In this document: piece after piece, positions 51,747-60,093 of the stretch
Numbering within the stretch: the first letter of the stretch is position 1
Layout of the letters: every line of letters starts with the position of its first letter
NCBI RefSeq assembly: GCF_009792235.1
Contig: NZ_CP046973.1
Location: 1,612,001 to 1,676,000, forward strand
Direction: 5' to 3'
DNA: 64,000 nt
From: Microcystis aeruginosa FD4
Lineage (GTDB): Bacteria; Cyanobacteriota; Cyanobacteriia; Cyanobacteriales; Microcystaceae
The notes under the pieces: generated by a model
Databases searched by the model: none
The model's input: the letters and a program-made list of their open reading frames with translations, nothing else
What the model was told of the DNA's origin: nothing
Position numbers and translations under genes: made by a program

Positions 51747-52568
51747 TCAATTTTGTCCCTCAATGACTTGTTGTACTTGTTCAATTTCTAAGTCTAAAGC
51801 TTGGGCAATTTGTTCTACACTTAGTCCTAAGACCGATAAACGGGGAATGGAGTTTAATTTAGCGGATAATTCTCCTTCTTCTCTACCTTCTTCTCTACCT
51901 TTTTCTCTACCTTCCTCTCTACCTTCCTCTAAAGCTTCTTGATAGACTTTAGTTTCTCTTAAATCACTTAAACTAAACATAGCTTCTATCTCCTTACGAT
52001 TCATTTTCGGTAATTTATAAATGAGAATTGTCTCGATTAATTCTAGAATGTCCCGTCTTTTTAAAGACTCCTGGAATTGTTGTCTAACTTGTTGAATCAG
52101 TTCTTTTCCTTGTGCTAAGGTGTTTGGTTCCGATTCGACAATTAATTGTAACACTTTTACCCCCAGAGAATCCCCCTCATCTAACTGATTCAGATAATAA
52201 CAGTTAACCCGACCTGACTGAAAGAATTCTTGATAACGAGATTTGGGACTGTTTTCAATTTCTGGATAAGGGTAAATGATTACCCCTTGCCAATTGTTAT
52301 TACTCTCACTCTGATGAAAATAGAGAAATATTTCACTAAAAAAGCGCGAGTAAAACCGTTCATCTTTTTGAAATTGTACCTCAACAAAGTAAATCGGTTC
52401 ATTCAGGTTATCGGGAAGAAAGACCCCATCTAAACGAAAAGCGAGTTGTTTAACTTCTACGGAGGAAAATTGATAATGATTGACGGTTTCGGGGGGAAGA
52501 TTCAGCAAATCAAAGAAACTTTCAGGAAAAGTCTGAAAGAGACGATAGAAAATACTGTCCGTTTTCAC
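51747..52568 (-). CDS. Rpn-like nuclease, core type B, tail b, short GREE linker
   Basis: 273 residues. Same core and tail b (LGLSVEQ variant). The linker is EEGREEGREKGREEGREEG, five units, showing that the linker differs in both length and unit type from the adjacent copy although cores are almost identical. Starts GTG directly after the previous stop. Confidence 0.88.
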   Translation of the reverse strand: MKTDSIFYRLFQTFPESFFDLLNLPPETVNHYQFSSVEVKQLAFRLDGVFLPDNLNEPIYFVEVQFQKDERFYSRFFSEIFLYFHQSESNNNWQGVIIYPYPEIENSPKSRYQEFFQSGRVNCYYLNQLDEGDSLGVKVLQLIVESEPNTLAQGKELIQQVRQQFQESLKRRDILELIETILIYKLPKMNRKEIEAMFSLSDLRETKVYQEALEEGREEGREKGREEGREEGELSAKLNSIPRLSVLGLSVEQIAQALDLEIEQVQQVIEGQN

Positions 52569-53426
52569 TCAATTTTGTCCCTCAATGACTTGTTGTACTT
52601 GTTCAATTTCTAAGTCTAAAGCTTGGGCAATTTGTTCTACACTTAGTCCTAAGACCGATAAACGGGGAATGGAGTTTAATTTAGCGGATAATTCCCCTTG
52701 CTCTCTGCCTTCCTCTCTACCTTTTTCTCTACCTTCCTCTCTACCTTCTTCTCTACCTTTTTCTCTACCTTCCTCTCTACCTTCCTCTAAAGCTTCTTGA
52801 TAGACTTTAGTTTCTCTTAAATCACTTAAACTAAACATAGCTTCTATCTCCTTACGATTCATTTTCGGTAATTTATAAATGAGAATTGTCTCGATTAATT
52901 CTAGAATGTCCCGTCTTTTTAAAGACTCCTGGAATTGTTGTCTAACTTGTTGAATCAGTTCTTTTCCTTGTGCTAAGGTGTTTGGTTCCGATTCGACAAT
53001 TAATTGTAACACTTTTACCCCCAGAGAATCCCCCTCATCTAACTGATTCAGATAATAACAGTTAACCCGACCTGACGCAAAGAATTCTTGATAACGAGAT
53101 TTGGGACTGTTTTCAATTTCTGGATGAGGATAAATTATCACCCCTTGCCAATTGTTATTACTCTCACTCTGATGAAAATAGAGAAATATTTCACTAAAAA
53201 AGCGCGAGTAAAACCGTTCATCTTTTTGAAATTGTACCTCAACAAAGTAAATCGGTTCATTCAGGTTATCGGGAAGAAAGACCCCATCTAAACGAAAAGC
53301 GAGTTGTTTAACTTCTACGGAGGAAAATTGATAATGATTGACGGTTTCGGGGGGAAGATTGAGCAAATCAAAGAAACTTTCAGGAAAAGTCTGAAAGAGA
53401 CGATAGAAAATACTGTCCGTTTTCAC
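52569..53426 (-). CDS. Rpn-like nuclease, core type B, tail b, long GREE linker
   Basis: 285 residues. Core with Asp47, Glu63 and Gln65; linker of eight GREE/GREK/GREQ units, tail b. Compared with 51747-52568 the linker is longer by 12 residues (three 12-bp units). GTG start directly follows the stop of the tail-only gene 53427-53618. Confidence 0.88.
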   Translation of the reverse strand: MKTDSIFYRLFQTFPESFFDLLNLPPETVNHYQFSSVEVKQLAFRLDGVFLPDNLNEPIYFVEVQFQKDERFYSRFFSEIFLYFHQSESNNNWQGVIIYPHPEIENSPKSRYQEFFASGRVNCYYLNQLDEGDSLGVKVLQLIVESEPNTLAQGKELIQQVRQQFQESLKRRDILELIETILIYKLPKMNRKEIEAMFSLSDLRETKVYQEALEEGREEGREKGREEGREEGREKGREEGREQGELSAKLNSIPRLSVLGLSVEQIAQALDLEIEQVQQVIEGQN

Positions 53427-53618
53427 TCAATTTTGTCCCTCAATGACTTGTTGTACTTGTTCAATTTCTAAGTCTAAAGCTTGGGCAATTTGTTCTACAC
53501 TTAGTCCTAAGACCGATAAACGGGGAATGGAGTTTAATTTAGCGGATAATTCCCCTTGCTCTCTGCCTTCCTCTCTGCCTTCCTCTAAAATATCTTGATA
53601 GATGACGGATTCTCTCAT
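53427..53618 (-). CDS. Free-standing nuclease tail: type A head stub joined to tail b
   Basis: 63 residues. The first 14 (MRESVIYQDILEEG) are from type A genes; after GREEGREQG the rest is tail b of type B genes. The joint lies in the EEG repeat, so recombination across the linker made it. It keeps GGAG before ATG and lies 22 bases after the stop of 53641-54432. Candidate small partner protein. A nearly identical gene is at 57560-57751. Confidence 0.65.
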   Translation of the reverse strand: MRESVIYQDILEEGREEGREQGELSAKLNSIPRLSVLGLSVEQIAQALDLEIEQVQQVIEGQN

Positions 53619-53640
53619 AATGTCACTCCGAAGGATTTTT

Positions 53641-54432
53641 TTAATCGTCTCTCGATTGTAATTCCTCGATCGCGTCGGGGGATAAATCGGTAAATCGGGC
53701 GATTTCTGGGACAGGAAAACCAGCAGATAGCATTTTCAGGGCAATTTGTCTGGCTTTTTCTTCTTTACCTTTTTGTAGTCCTTTTTCCTCGCCTTCCTCT
53801 CTGCCTTCCTCTAAAATATCTTGATAGATGACGGATTCTCTCATAATGTCACTCCGAAGGATTTTTTTAATCGTCTCTCGATTTAATACTAACCCAGCGA
53901 GAATACTGGTAGCGGCTGCGAGATTGCTTTGTACCTGTTTTTGGGAGATAGTTTCTAGAGAACGGGACACCAGACTTAACACCTGTTCGGGGTCATCAGT
54001 ATTGCTGAGGACAGCAAAGGGTAATAAACCGGGATGATGGAAAAATTGTGGTGTCTTTTCTTCCCAAAGACGGATGACTTGGAAGGAATGAAAGGTTTCC
54101 CCCAGACGGAAGGTATTTTCTTGTACTAGGGGAGAATCACTACGTCGCAGATAAATTACCACTTGACGCATTGGTGTTTGGGGATGACGACGATAGACGC
54201 GAATGCGATAATCAAGCATTCGGAAAGGAATCTTAGAGTTGGGGTCGGTTTGAAATTCGGTATGGAGAATTAATTGCTCTGACTGCAAAAAAATCAGAGA
54301 ATCAGCACGAATGGGGTCTAATTGTAATTCCGTCGGGTCGAGGACGGTTAAGGAGAGGGGAGAACCCAATAACCAAGTGGCTAAATCATCGGAGAAGTTT
54401 TCGGCAATAAATTTACAAATATTATCAAACAT
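53641..54432 (-). CDS. Rpn-like nuclease, core type A, tail a ending in SRDD
   Basis: 263 residues; core with Asp44, Glu59, Gln61; linker EEGREEGEEKGLQKGKEEK; tail a (ALKMLSAGFPVPEIARF). Ends in ELQSRDD by the same out-of-frame joint to a duplicated internal segment as 48349-49164. First gene of a six-gene minus-strand group. Confidence 0.88.
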   Translation of the reverse strand: MFDNICKFIAENFSDDLATWLLGSPLSLTVLDPTELQLDPIRADSLIFLQSEQLILHTEFQTDPNSKIPFRMLDYRIRVYRRHPQTPMRQVVIYLRRSDSPLVQENTFRLGETFHSFQVIRLWEEKTPQFFHHPGLLPFAVLSNTDDPEQVLSLVSRSLETISQKQVQSNLAAATSILAGLVLNRETIKKILRSDIMRESVIYQDILEEGREEGEEKGLQKGKEEKARQIALKMLSAGFPVPEIARFTDLSPDAIEELQSRDD

Positions 54433-54567
54433 CGTCAGGGATTACTTTCCGTTTCTCCTAGGATACCCTCGGTCGCTGGTGTTCACATCCTCCGTAACTA
54501 TTGCCGAAGAGAATCGTAGCGCAGAATACATTATCGGCAAATTTATCACATCTTAACCAGAAATTTC

Positions 54568-54596
54568 TTGACAATTACTAGAGGAAGGGGTAGCTT
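54568..54596 (+). promoter_or_regulatory. Promoter of the second NHL/PEP-CTERM gene
   Basis: TTGACA (54568-54573), 17-bp spacer, TAGCTT (54591-54596); start ATG at 54614. Part of a duplicated block also present before the other two NHL genes. Confidence 0.65.
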
Positions 54597-54613
54597 ACAA
54601 TGAGTTAAATTGT

Positions 54614-55702
54614 ATGAAGTTTTATGTCATTAGCCAAACTTATCAATCATGGGGGGGGGAGAAGCAGAGCTTATCAAAGGCTCTGCTGAAATCCTTTTCT
54701 TTAGTCACGGCCACTGCGATCGGATGTATTAGTATCGCCACCAGTGCCACTGCAGCCACAGCCACTTTTTCCTTCGCTTTCGGTAGCAACGGTACGGGGA
54801 ACGGTCAGTTCGCTAACCCCAGAGGTATCGCCGTCGGTAGCGGTGGTAATATCTATGTGGCTGATGCTGGCAACAGTCGCGTACAGATATTCAACTCCAG
54901 TGGTGTCTTCCAGTCCACTTTCGGTAGCAACGGTACGGGGGACGGTCAGTTCGCTAGCCCCCTCGGTATCGCCGTCGGTAGCGGTGGTAATATCTATGTG
55001 GCTGATACGTTCAACAGTCGCGTACAGGTATTCAACCCTAGTGGTGTCTTCCAGTCCGCTTTCGGTAGCTTCGGTACGGGGAACGGTCAGTTCAGCTCCC
55101 CCTTCGGTATCGCCGTCGGTAGCGGTGGTAATATCTATGTGGCTGATACGTTCAACAGTCGCGTACAGGTATTCAACTCCAGTGGTGTCTTCCAGTCCGC
55201 TTTCGGTAGCAACGGTACGGGGAACGGTCAGTTCAGGTTCCCCAACGGTATCGCTGTCGATGGCGGTGGTAATATCTATGTAACTGATACTAACAACAAT
55301 CGCGTACAGATATTCAACTCCAGTGGTGTCTTCCAGTCCACTTTCGGTAGCAACGGTTTGGGGGACGGTGAGTTCTTTAGCCCCGTCGGTATTGCCGTCG
55401 ATGGCGGTGGTAATATCTATGTGGCTGATGCTGGCAACGATCGGGTACAGGTATTCAACTCCAGTGGTGTCTTCCAGTCCACTTTCGGTAGCTTCGGTTT
55501 GGGGGACGGTCAGTTCGCTAGCCCCGTCGGTATTGCCGTCGATGGCGGTGGTAATATCTATGTGGCTGATACGAACAACGGTCGCGTACAGGTATTCAGC
55601 CAAAGTCAGCCGCCGGTGTCCACTCCCGAACCTTCTGGTATTATCGGATTAGGGGTACTAGGGGGTGGTTTAGTGGTGCGTCGCCTCGCTAAACGTCGTT
55701 AA
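54614..55702 (+). CDS. NHL-repeat PEP-CTERM protein, six repeats
   Basis: 362 residues. The start MKFYVISQTYQSWGGEK reads in frame because of nine G at 54651-54659. Signal peptide SLVTATAIGCISIATSATAA, six 47-residue NHL repeats (141-bp DNA repeats), the PEP-CTERM motif STPEPSGIIGLG, a hydrophobic helix and RRLAKRR. Six NHL blades can form a closed propeller. It is probably exported and sorted by exosortase, perhaps as a surface or sheath protein. Repeat number differs from the 49432 copy (two), so repeat gain and loss occur. Confidence 0.88.
   Translation: MKFYVISQTYQSWGGEKQSLSKALLKSFSLVTATAIGCISIATSATAATATFSFAFGSNGTGNGQFANPRGIAVGSGGNIYVADAGNSRVQIFNSSGVFQSTFGSNGTGDGQFASPLGIAVGSGGNIYVADTFNSRVQVFNPSGVFQSAFGSFGTGNGQFSSPFGIAVGSGGNIYVADTFNSRVQVFNSSGVFQSAFGSNGTGNGQFRFPNGIAVDGGGNIYVTDTNNNRVQIFNSSGVFQSTFGSNGLGDGEFFSPVGIAVDGGGNIYVADAGNDRVQVFNSSGVFQSTFGSFGLGDGQFASPVGIAVDGGGNIYVADTNNGRVQVFSQSQPPVSTPEPSGIIGLGVLGGGLVVRRLAKRR
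54651..54659 (+). repeat. Poly-G tract (9 G) at NHL gene start
   Basis: In-frame counterpart of the 8-G tract at 49434-49441. Confidence 0.85.
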
Positions 55703-55711
55703 TCGCGCTTG

Positions 55712-55751
55712 GGGTGGGGAGATGGTCGGAAATTTACCTAATTCCCCACCC
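55712..55751. terminator. Bidirectional terminator, array copy 3
   Basis: GGGTGGGGA (55712-55720) pairs perfectly with TCCCCACCC (55743-55751) between NHL gene and nuclease group. Confidence 0.75.
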
Positions 55752-55792
55752 TTTGCGGTTAAAAGCTTTAATTGTTGCTGAAATTGTTCAAT

Positions 55793-56677
55793 CTAAGGCT
55801 TTTTTTTTAAATTTAACCATTGGTGCAAATCTTCTAAATCCGAAAACGCCAACAACGCAAGAGCTAAATTATCCAGTTGATTAGGATTTAATTGTTTAAT
55901 TTTTTGTTCTACCTTTAAAGGAATAGAACCTAGTTTTAAATTTAGCTGACGTAAAATTAGGCTTTTTTTAGCGGATAATTCTCCTTCCTCTCTACCTCGT
56001 TCAATACCTTGTTCAATACCTTGTTCAATACCTTCCTCTAAAGCTTCTTGATAGACTTTAGTTTCTCTTAAATCACTTAAACTAAACATAGCTTCTATCT
56101 CCTTACGATTCATTTTCGGCAATTTATAAATGAGAATTGTCTCAATTAATTCTAGAATGTCCCGTCTTTTTAAAGACTCCTGGAATTGTTGTCTAACTTG
56201 TTGAATCAGTTCTTTTCCTTGTGCTAAGGTGTTTGGTTCCGATTCGACAATTAATTGTAACACTTTTACCCCTAGAGAATCCCCCTCATCTAACTGATTC
56301 AGATAATAACAGTTAACCCGACCTGACGCAAAGAATTCTTGATAACGAGATTTGGGACTGTTTTCAATTTCTGGATGAGGATAAATTATCACCCCTTGCC
56401 AATTGTTATTACTCTCACTCTGATGAAAATAGAGAAATATTTCACTAAAAAAGCGCGAGTAAAACCGTTCATCTTTTTGAAATTGTACCTCAACAAAGTA
56501 AATCGGTTCATTCAGGTTATCGGGAAGAAAGACCCCATCTAAACGAAAAGCGAGTTGTTTAACTTCTACGGAGGAAAATTGATAATGATTGACGGTTTCG
56601 GGGGGAAGATTCAGCAAATCAAAGAAACTTTCAGGAAAAGTCTGAAAGAGACGATAGAAAATACTGTCCGTTTTCAC
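55793..56677 (-). CDS. Rpn-like nuclease, core type B, tail c (DUF4351-like)
   Basis: 294 residues; counterpart of 50004-50888 in the next array unit, with the same linker EEGIEQGIEQGIERGREEG and tail c (LALALLAFSDLEDLHQW, a few substitutions). Catalytic Asp47, Glu63, Gln65 kept. GTG start abuts the previous TGA. Internal start at 56089. Confidence 0.88.
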   Translation of the reverse strand: MKTDSIFYRLFQTFPESFFDLLNLPPETVNHYQFSSVEVKQLAFRLDGVFLPDNLNEPIYFVEVQFQKDERFYSRFFSEIFLYFHQSESNNNWQGVIIYPHPEIENSPKSRYQEFFASGRVNCYYLNQLDEGDSLGVKVLQLIVESEPNTLAQGKELIQQVRQQFQESLKRRDILELIETILIYKLPKMNRKEIEAMFSLSDLRETKVYQEALEEGIEQGIEQGIERGREEGELSAKKSLILRQLNLKLGSIPLKVEQKIKQLNPNQLDNLALALLAFSDLEDLHQWLNLKKKP

Positions 56678-57559
56678 TCAATTTTGTCCCTCAATGACTT
56701 GTTGTACTTGTTCAATTTCTAAGTCTAAAGCTTGGGCAATTTGTTCTACACTTAGTCCTAAGACCGATAAACGGGGAATAGAGTTTAATTTAGCGGATAA
56801 TTCTCCCTCTTGTCGGCCCCGTTCAATACCTTGTTCAATACCTTGTTCAATACCTCGTTCAATACCTCGTTCAATACCTCGTTCAATACCTCGTTCAATA
56901 CCTTGTTCAATACCTTCCTCTAAAGCTTCTTGATAGACTTTAGTTTCTCTTAAATCACTTAAACTAAACATAGCTTCTATCTCCTTACGATTCATTTTCG
57001 GTAATTTATAAATGAGAATTGTCTCGATTAATTCTAGAATGTCCCGTCTTTTTAAAGACTCCTGGAATTGTTGTCTAACTTGTTGAATCAGTTCTTTTCC
57101 TTGTGCTAAGGTGTTTGGTTCCGATTCGACAATTAATTGTAACACTTTTACCCCTAGAGAATCCCCCTCATCTAACTGATTCAGATAATAACAGTTAACC
57201 CGACCTGACTGAAAGAATTCTTGATAACGAGATTTGGGACTGTTTTCAATTTCTGGATAAGGGTAAATGATTACCCCTTGCCAATTGTTATTACTCTCAC
57301 TCTGATGAAAATAGAGAAATATTTCACTAAAAAAGCGCGAGTAAAACCGTTCATCTTTTTGAAATTGTACCTCGACAAAGTAAATCGGGTCATTCAGGTT
57401 ATCGGGAAGAAAGACCCCATCTAAACGAAAAGCGAGTTGTTTAACTTCTAGGGAGGAAAATTGATAATGATTGACGGTTTCGGGGGGAAGATTGAGCAAA
57501 TCAAAGAAACTTTCAGGAAAAGTCTGAAAGAGACGATAGAAAATACTGTCCGTTTTCAC
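56678..57559 (-). CDS. Rpn-like nuclease, core type B, tail b, longest GIER linker
   Basis: 293 residues; counterpart of 50889-51746 but with two additional GIER units (eight residues, 24 bp), which shows recent linker slippage. Tail b with LGLSVEQ. Core residues kept. GTG start directly after the stop of the tail-only gene 57560-57751. Internal start at 56971. Confidence 0.88.
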   Translation of the reverse strand: MKTDSIFYRLFQTFPESFFDLLNLPPETVNHYQFSSLEVKQLAFRLDGVFLPDNLNDPIYFVEVQFQKDERFYSRFFSEIFLYFHQSESNNNWQGVIIYPYPEIENSPKSRYQEFFQSGRVNCYYLNQLDEGDSLGVKVLQLIVESEPNTLAQGKELIQQVRQQFQESLKRRDILELIETILIYKLPKMNRKEIEAMFSLSDLRETKVYQEALEEGIEQGIERGIERGIERGIERGIEQGIEQGIERGRQEGELSAKLNSIPRLSVLGLSVEQIAQALDLEIEQVQQVIEGQN

Positions 57560-57751
57560 TCAATTTTGTCCCTCAATGACTTGTTGTACTTGTTCAATTT
57601 CTAAGTCTAAAGCTTGGGCAATTTGTTCTACACTTAGTCCTAAGACCGATAAACGGGGAATGGAGTTTAATTTAGCGGATAATTCCCCTTGCTCTCTGCC
57701 TTCCTCTCTGCCTTCCTCTAAAATATCTTGATAGATGACGGATTCTCTCAT
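57560..57751 (-). CDS. Free-standing nuclease tail: type A head stub joined to tail b
   Basis: 63 residues, same protein sequence as 53427-53618. GGAG-ATG start kept. Preservation of an intact frame in both copies suggests that the small protein is useful, although recent duplication could also explain it. Confidence 0.65.
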   Translation of the reverse strand: MRESVIYQDILEEGREEGREQGELSAKLNSIPRLSVLGLSVEQIAQALDLEIEQVQQVIEGQN

Positions 57752-57773
57752 AATGTCACTCCGAAGGATTTTT

Positions 57774-58553
57774 TTAATCGTCTCTCGATTGTAATTCCTC
57801 GATCGCGTCGGGGGATAAATCGGTAAATCGGGCGATTTCTGGGACAGGAAAACCAGCAGATAGCATTTTTAGGGCAATTTGTCGAGCTTTTTCTTCTTTG
57901 CCCTTTTGTAGTCCTTTTTCCTCGCCTTCCTCTAAAATATCTTGATAGATGACGGATTCTCTCATAATGTCACTCCGAAGAATTTTTTTAATCGTCTCTC
58001 GATTTAATACTAACCCGGCGAGAATACTGGTAGCGGCTGCGAGATTGCTTTGTACCTGTTTTTGGGAGATAGTTTCTAGAGAACGGGACACCAGACTTAA
58101 CACCTGTTCGGGGTCATCGGTATTGCTGAGAACAGCAAAGGGTAATAAACCGGGATGATGGAAAAATTGTGGTGTATTTTCTTCCCAAAGACGAATAACT
58201 TGGAAGGAATGAAAGGTTTCCCCCAGACAGAAGGTATTTTCTTGTACTAGGGGGGAATCACTGCGTCGCAGATAAATTACCACTTGACGCATTGGTTTTT
58301 GGGGATGACGACGATAGACGCGAATGCGATAATCAAGCATTCGGAAAGGAATCTTAGAGTTGGGGTCGGTTTGAAATTCGGTATGGAGAATTAATTGCTC
58401 TGACTGTAACAAAATCAGAGAATCAGCACGAATGGGGTCTAGTTGTAATTCCGTCGGGTCGAGGACGGTTAAGGAGAGGGGAGAACCTAATAACCAAGTG
58501 GCTAGATCATCGGAGAAGTTTTCGGCAATAAATTTACAAATATTATCAAACAT
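57774..58553 (-). CDS. Rpn-like nuclease, core type A, tail a ending in SRDD
   Basis: 259 residues; shortest linker of the type A genes (EEGEEKGLQKGKEEK). A few core substitutions relative to other copies (LILLQSEQ, HPQKPMRQ, TFCLGE, WEENTPQ), while Asp44, Glu59 and Gln61 remain. First gene of a four-gene group. The end SRDD has the same origin as in the other two. Confidence 0.88.
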   Translation of the reverse strand: MFDNICKFIAENFSDDLATWLLGSPLSLTVLDPTELQLDPIRADSLILLQSEQLILHTEFQTDPNSKIPFRMLDYRIRVYRRHPQKPMRQVVIYLRRSDSPLVQENTFCLGETFHSFQVIRLWEENTPQFFHHPGLLPFAVLSNTDDPEQVLSLVSRSLETISQKQVQSNLAAATSILAGLVLNRETIKKILRSDIMRESVIYQDILEEGEEKGLQKGKEEKARQIALKMLSAGFPVPEIARFTDLSPDAIEELQSRDD

Positions 58554-58737
58554 CTTCAGGGATTACTTTCCGTTTCTCCTAGGATACCCTCGGTCGCTGG
58601 TGTTGACATCCTGTATTTGCCGTAACTATTGCCGAAGAGAATCGTAGCACGGAATACATTATCGGCAAAATTCAATTCTAATCATCGACTAAACTCTATA
58701 AATTTCAGCAAATTTATCACATCTTCCCAGAAATTTC

Positions 58738-58766
58738 TTGACAATTACTAGAGGAAGGGGTATAGT
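58738..58766 (+). promoter_or_regulatory. Promoter of the third NHL/PEP-CTERM gene
   Basis: TTGACA (58738-58743), 17-bp spacer, TATAGT (58761-58766), close to the sigma-70 consensus and the strongest of the three copies. ATG at 58790. Confidence 0.75.
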
Positions 58767-58789
58767 GGGAGCAAATTTTCTGAAGTTTT

Positions 58790-59827
58790 ATGTCCCTATC
58801 TAAAGTTATCAATCACGGGGAGGGGGAGAAACATAGCTTATCAAAGGCTCTGCTCAAATCCTTTTCTTTAGTCACGGCCACTGCGATCGGATGTATTAGT
58901 ATCGCCAGCAGTGCCACTGCGGCCGATTTTAAATTCGCTTTCGGTAGCCAAGGTTCGGGGAACGGTCAGTTCAATAACCCCTTCGGTATCGCCGTCGGTA
59001 GCGGTGGTAATATCTATGTAGCCGATACTGCCAACAACCGCGTACAGGTGTTCAACTCTAGTGGAGTCTTCCAGTCCACTTTCGGTAGCTTCGGTACGGG
59101 GAGCGGTCAGTTCAGTTCACCCAGTGGTATCGCTGTCGATGGCGCAGGTAATATCTATGTGGCCGATACTCTCAACAACCGCGTACAGGTGTTCGACTCT
59201 GGTGGAAACGTCCAGTCCACTTTCGATGGCTCTGCTTCGGTGGCGGGTCCGTTAAATTGGCCCCAAGGTATCGCCGTCGGTAGCGGTGGTAATATCTATG
59301 TAGCTGATACGCTCAACGATCGCATACAGGTGTTTAACTCCAGTGGAGTCTTCCAGTCCACTTTCGGGAACAGTTATTTGAGTATGCCCCAAGGTATTGC
59401 CGTCGGTAGCGGTGGTAATATCTATGTAGCCGACACTGCCAACAACAGCGTAGAGGTGTTCGACTCCAATGGATTCTTCCAGTCCACTTTCGGTAGCTTA
59501 GGTTCGGGGGACGGTGAGTTCATTTCACCCACTGGTATCGCTGTCGATAGCGATGGTAAGATCTATGTGGCCGATACTGTCAACAACCGCGTACAGGTAT
59601 TCAACCCCAGTGGTGTCTTCCAGTACGCTTTCGGTAGCTCCGGTACGGGGAACGGTCAGTTCAATAACCCCTCCGGTATCGCTGTCGGTGGCGGTGGTAA
59701 GATCTATGTAGCTGATACGTTCAACAATCGTGTACAGGTATTCAGAACGCCCGAACCTTCTAGTATTATCGGATTAGGCATACTAGGGGGCGGTTTAGTG
59801 GTGCGTCGCCTCGCTAAACGTGGTTAA
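58790..59827 (+). CDS. NHL-repeat PEP-CTERM protein, six diverged repeats
   Basis: 345 residues: MSLSKVINHGEGEK start (G tract interrupted, so no slippage), signal peptide SLVTATAIGCISIASSATAA, six NHL repeats more diverged than in 54614-55702 (e.g. SASVAGPLNWPQGIAV), then TPEPSSIIGLGILGGGLVVRRLAKRG. Probably exported and exosortase-sorted. Its stable start and best promoter suggest it is the constitutively expressed copy. Confidence 0.88.
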   Translation: MSLSKVINHGEGEKHSLSKALLKSFSLVTATAIGCISIASSATAADFKFAFGSQGSGNGQFNNPFGIAVGSGGNIYVADTANNRVQVFNSSGVFQSTFGSFGTGSGQFSSPSGIAVDGAGNIYVADTLNNRVQVFDSGGNVQSTFDGSASVAGPLNWPQGIAVGSGGNIYVADTLNDRIQVFNSSGVFQSTFGNSYLSMPQGIAVGSGGNIYVADTANNSVEVFDSNGFFQSTFGSLGSGDGEFISPTGIAVDSDGKIYVADTVNNRVQVFNPSGVFQYAFGSSGTGNGQFNNPSGIAVGGGGKIYVADTFNNRVQVFRTPEPSSIIGLGILGGGLVVRRLAKRG

Positions 59828-59836
59828 TTGCGCTTG

Positions 59837-59886
59837 GGGTGGGGAGATGAGCCGAAATTTCCCTAATTCCCCACCCTTTGCGGTTA
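59837..59886. terminator. Bidirectional terminator, array copy 4
   Basis: GGGTGGGGA (59837-59845) and TCCCCACCC (59878-59886). Confidence 0.7.
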
Positions 59887-59892
59887 AAAGCT

Positions 59893-60093
59893 TTAATTGT
59901 GCTGCTGTCTTTGTAATTGCTTGATCGCGTTGGGGGATAAATCGGTAAATTGGGCGATTTCTGGGATAGGAAAACCAGCAGATAGCATTTTTAGAGCAAT
60001 TTGTCGAGCTTTTTCTTCTTTACCCTTTTCCTCGCCTTCCTCTAAAGCTTCTTGATAGACCTTAGTTTCTCTTAAATCACTTAAACTAAACAT
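59893..60093 (-). CDS. Free-standing nuclease tail: type B head stub joined to tail a
   Basis: 66 residues: MFSLSDLRETKVYQEALEEG from type B, then EEKGKEEK and tail a (ALKMLSAGFPIPEIAQF ... QLQRQQHN). This is the reciprocal of the 53427 and 57560 chimeras. It begins exactly at the internal Met of type B genes, but the upstream AAGGAG is replaced by unrelated sequence, so its own start signal looks weaker. The insertion sequence 155 bases upstream may have removed the rest of a nuclease. Confidence 0.6.
   Translation of the reverse strand: MFSLSDLRETKVYQEALEEGEEKGKEEKARQIALKMLSAGFPIPEIAQFTDLSPNAIKQLQRQQHN

Noticed and set aside
50171..52790. Short periodic repeats in the nuclease linkers as a possible CRISPR array
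   Set aside because: The 12-bp period is in frame, without unique spacers of constant length, and encodes the GIEQ/GREE linker.
54701..55603. Long minus-strand frame (300 codons) antisense to the six-repeat NHL gene, and a plus-strand frame at 54744-55283
   Set aside because: Both are periodic shadows of the 141-bp repeat; they have no start signals and no features, while the NHL frame has signal peptide, repeats and PEP-CTERM.
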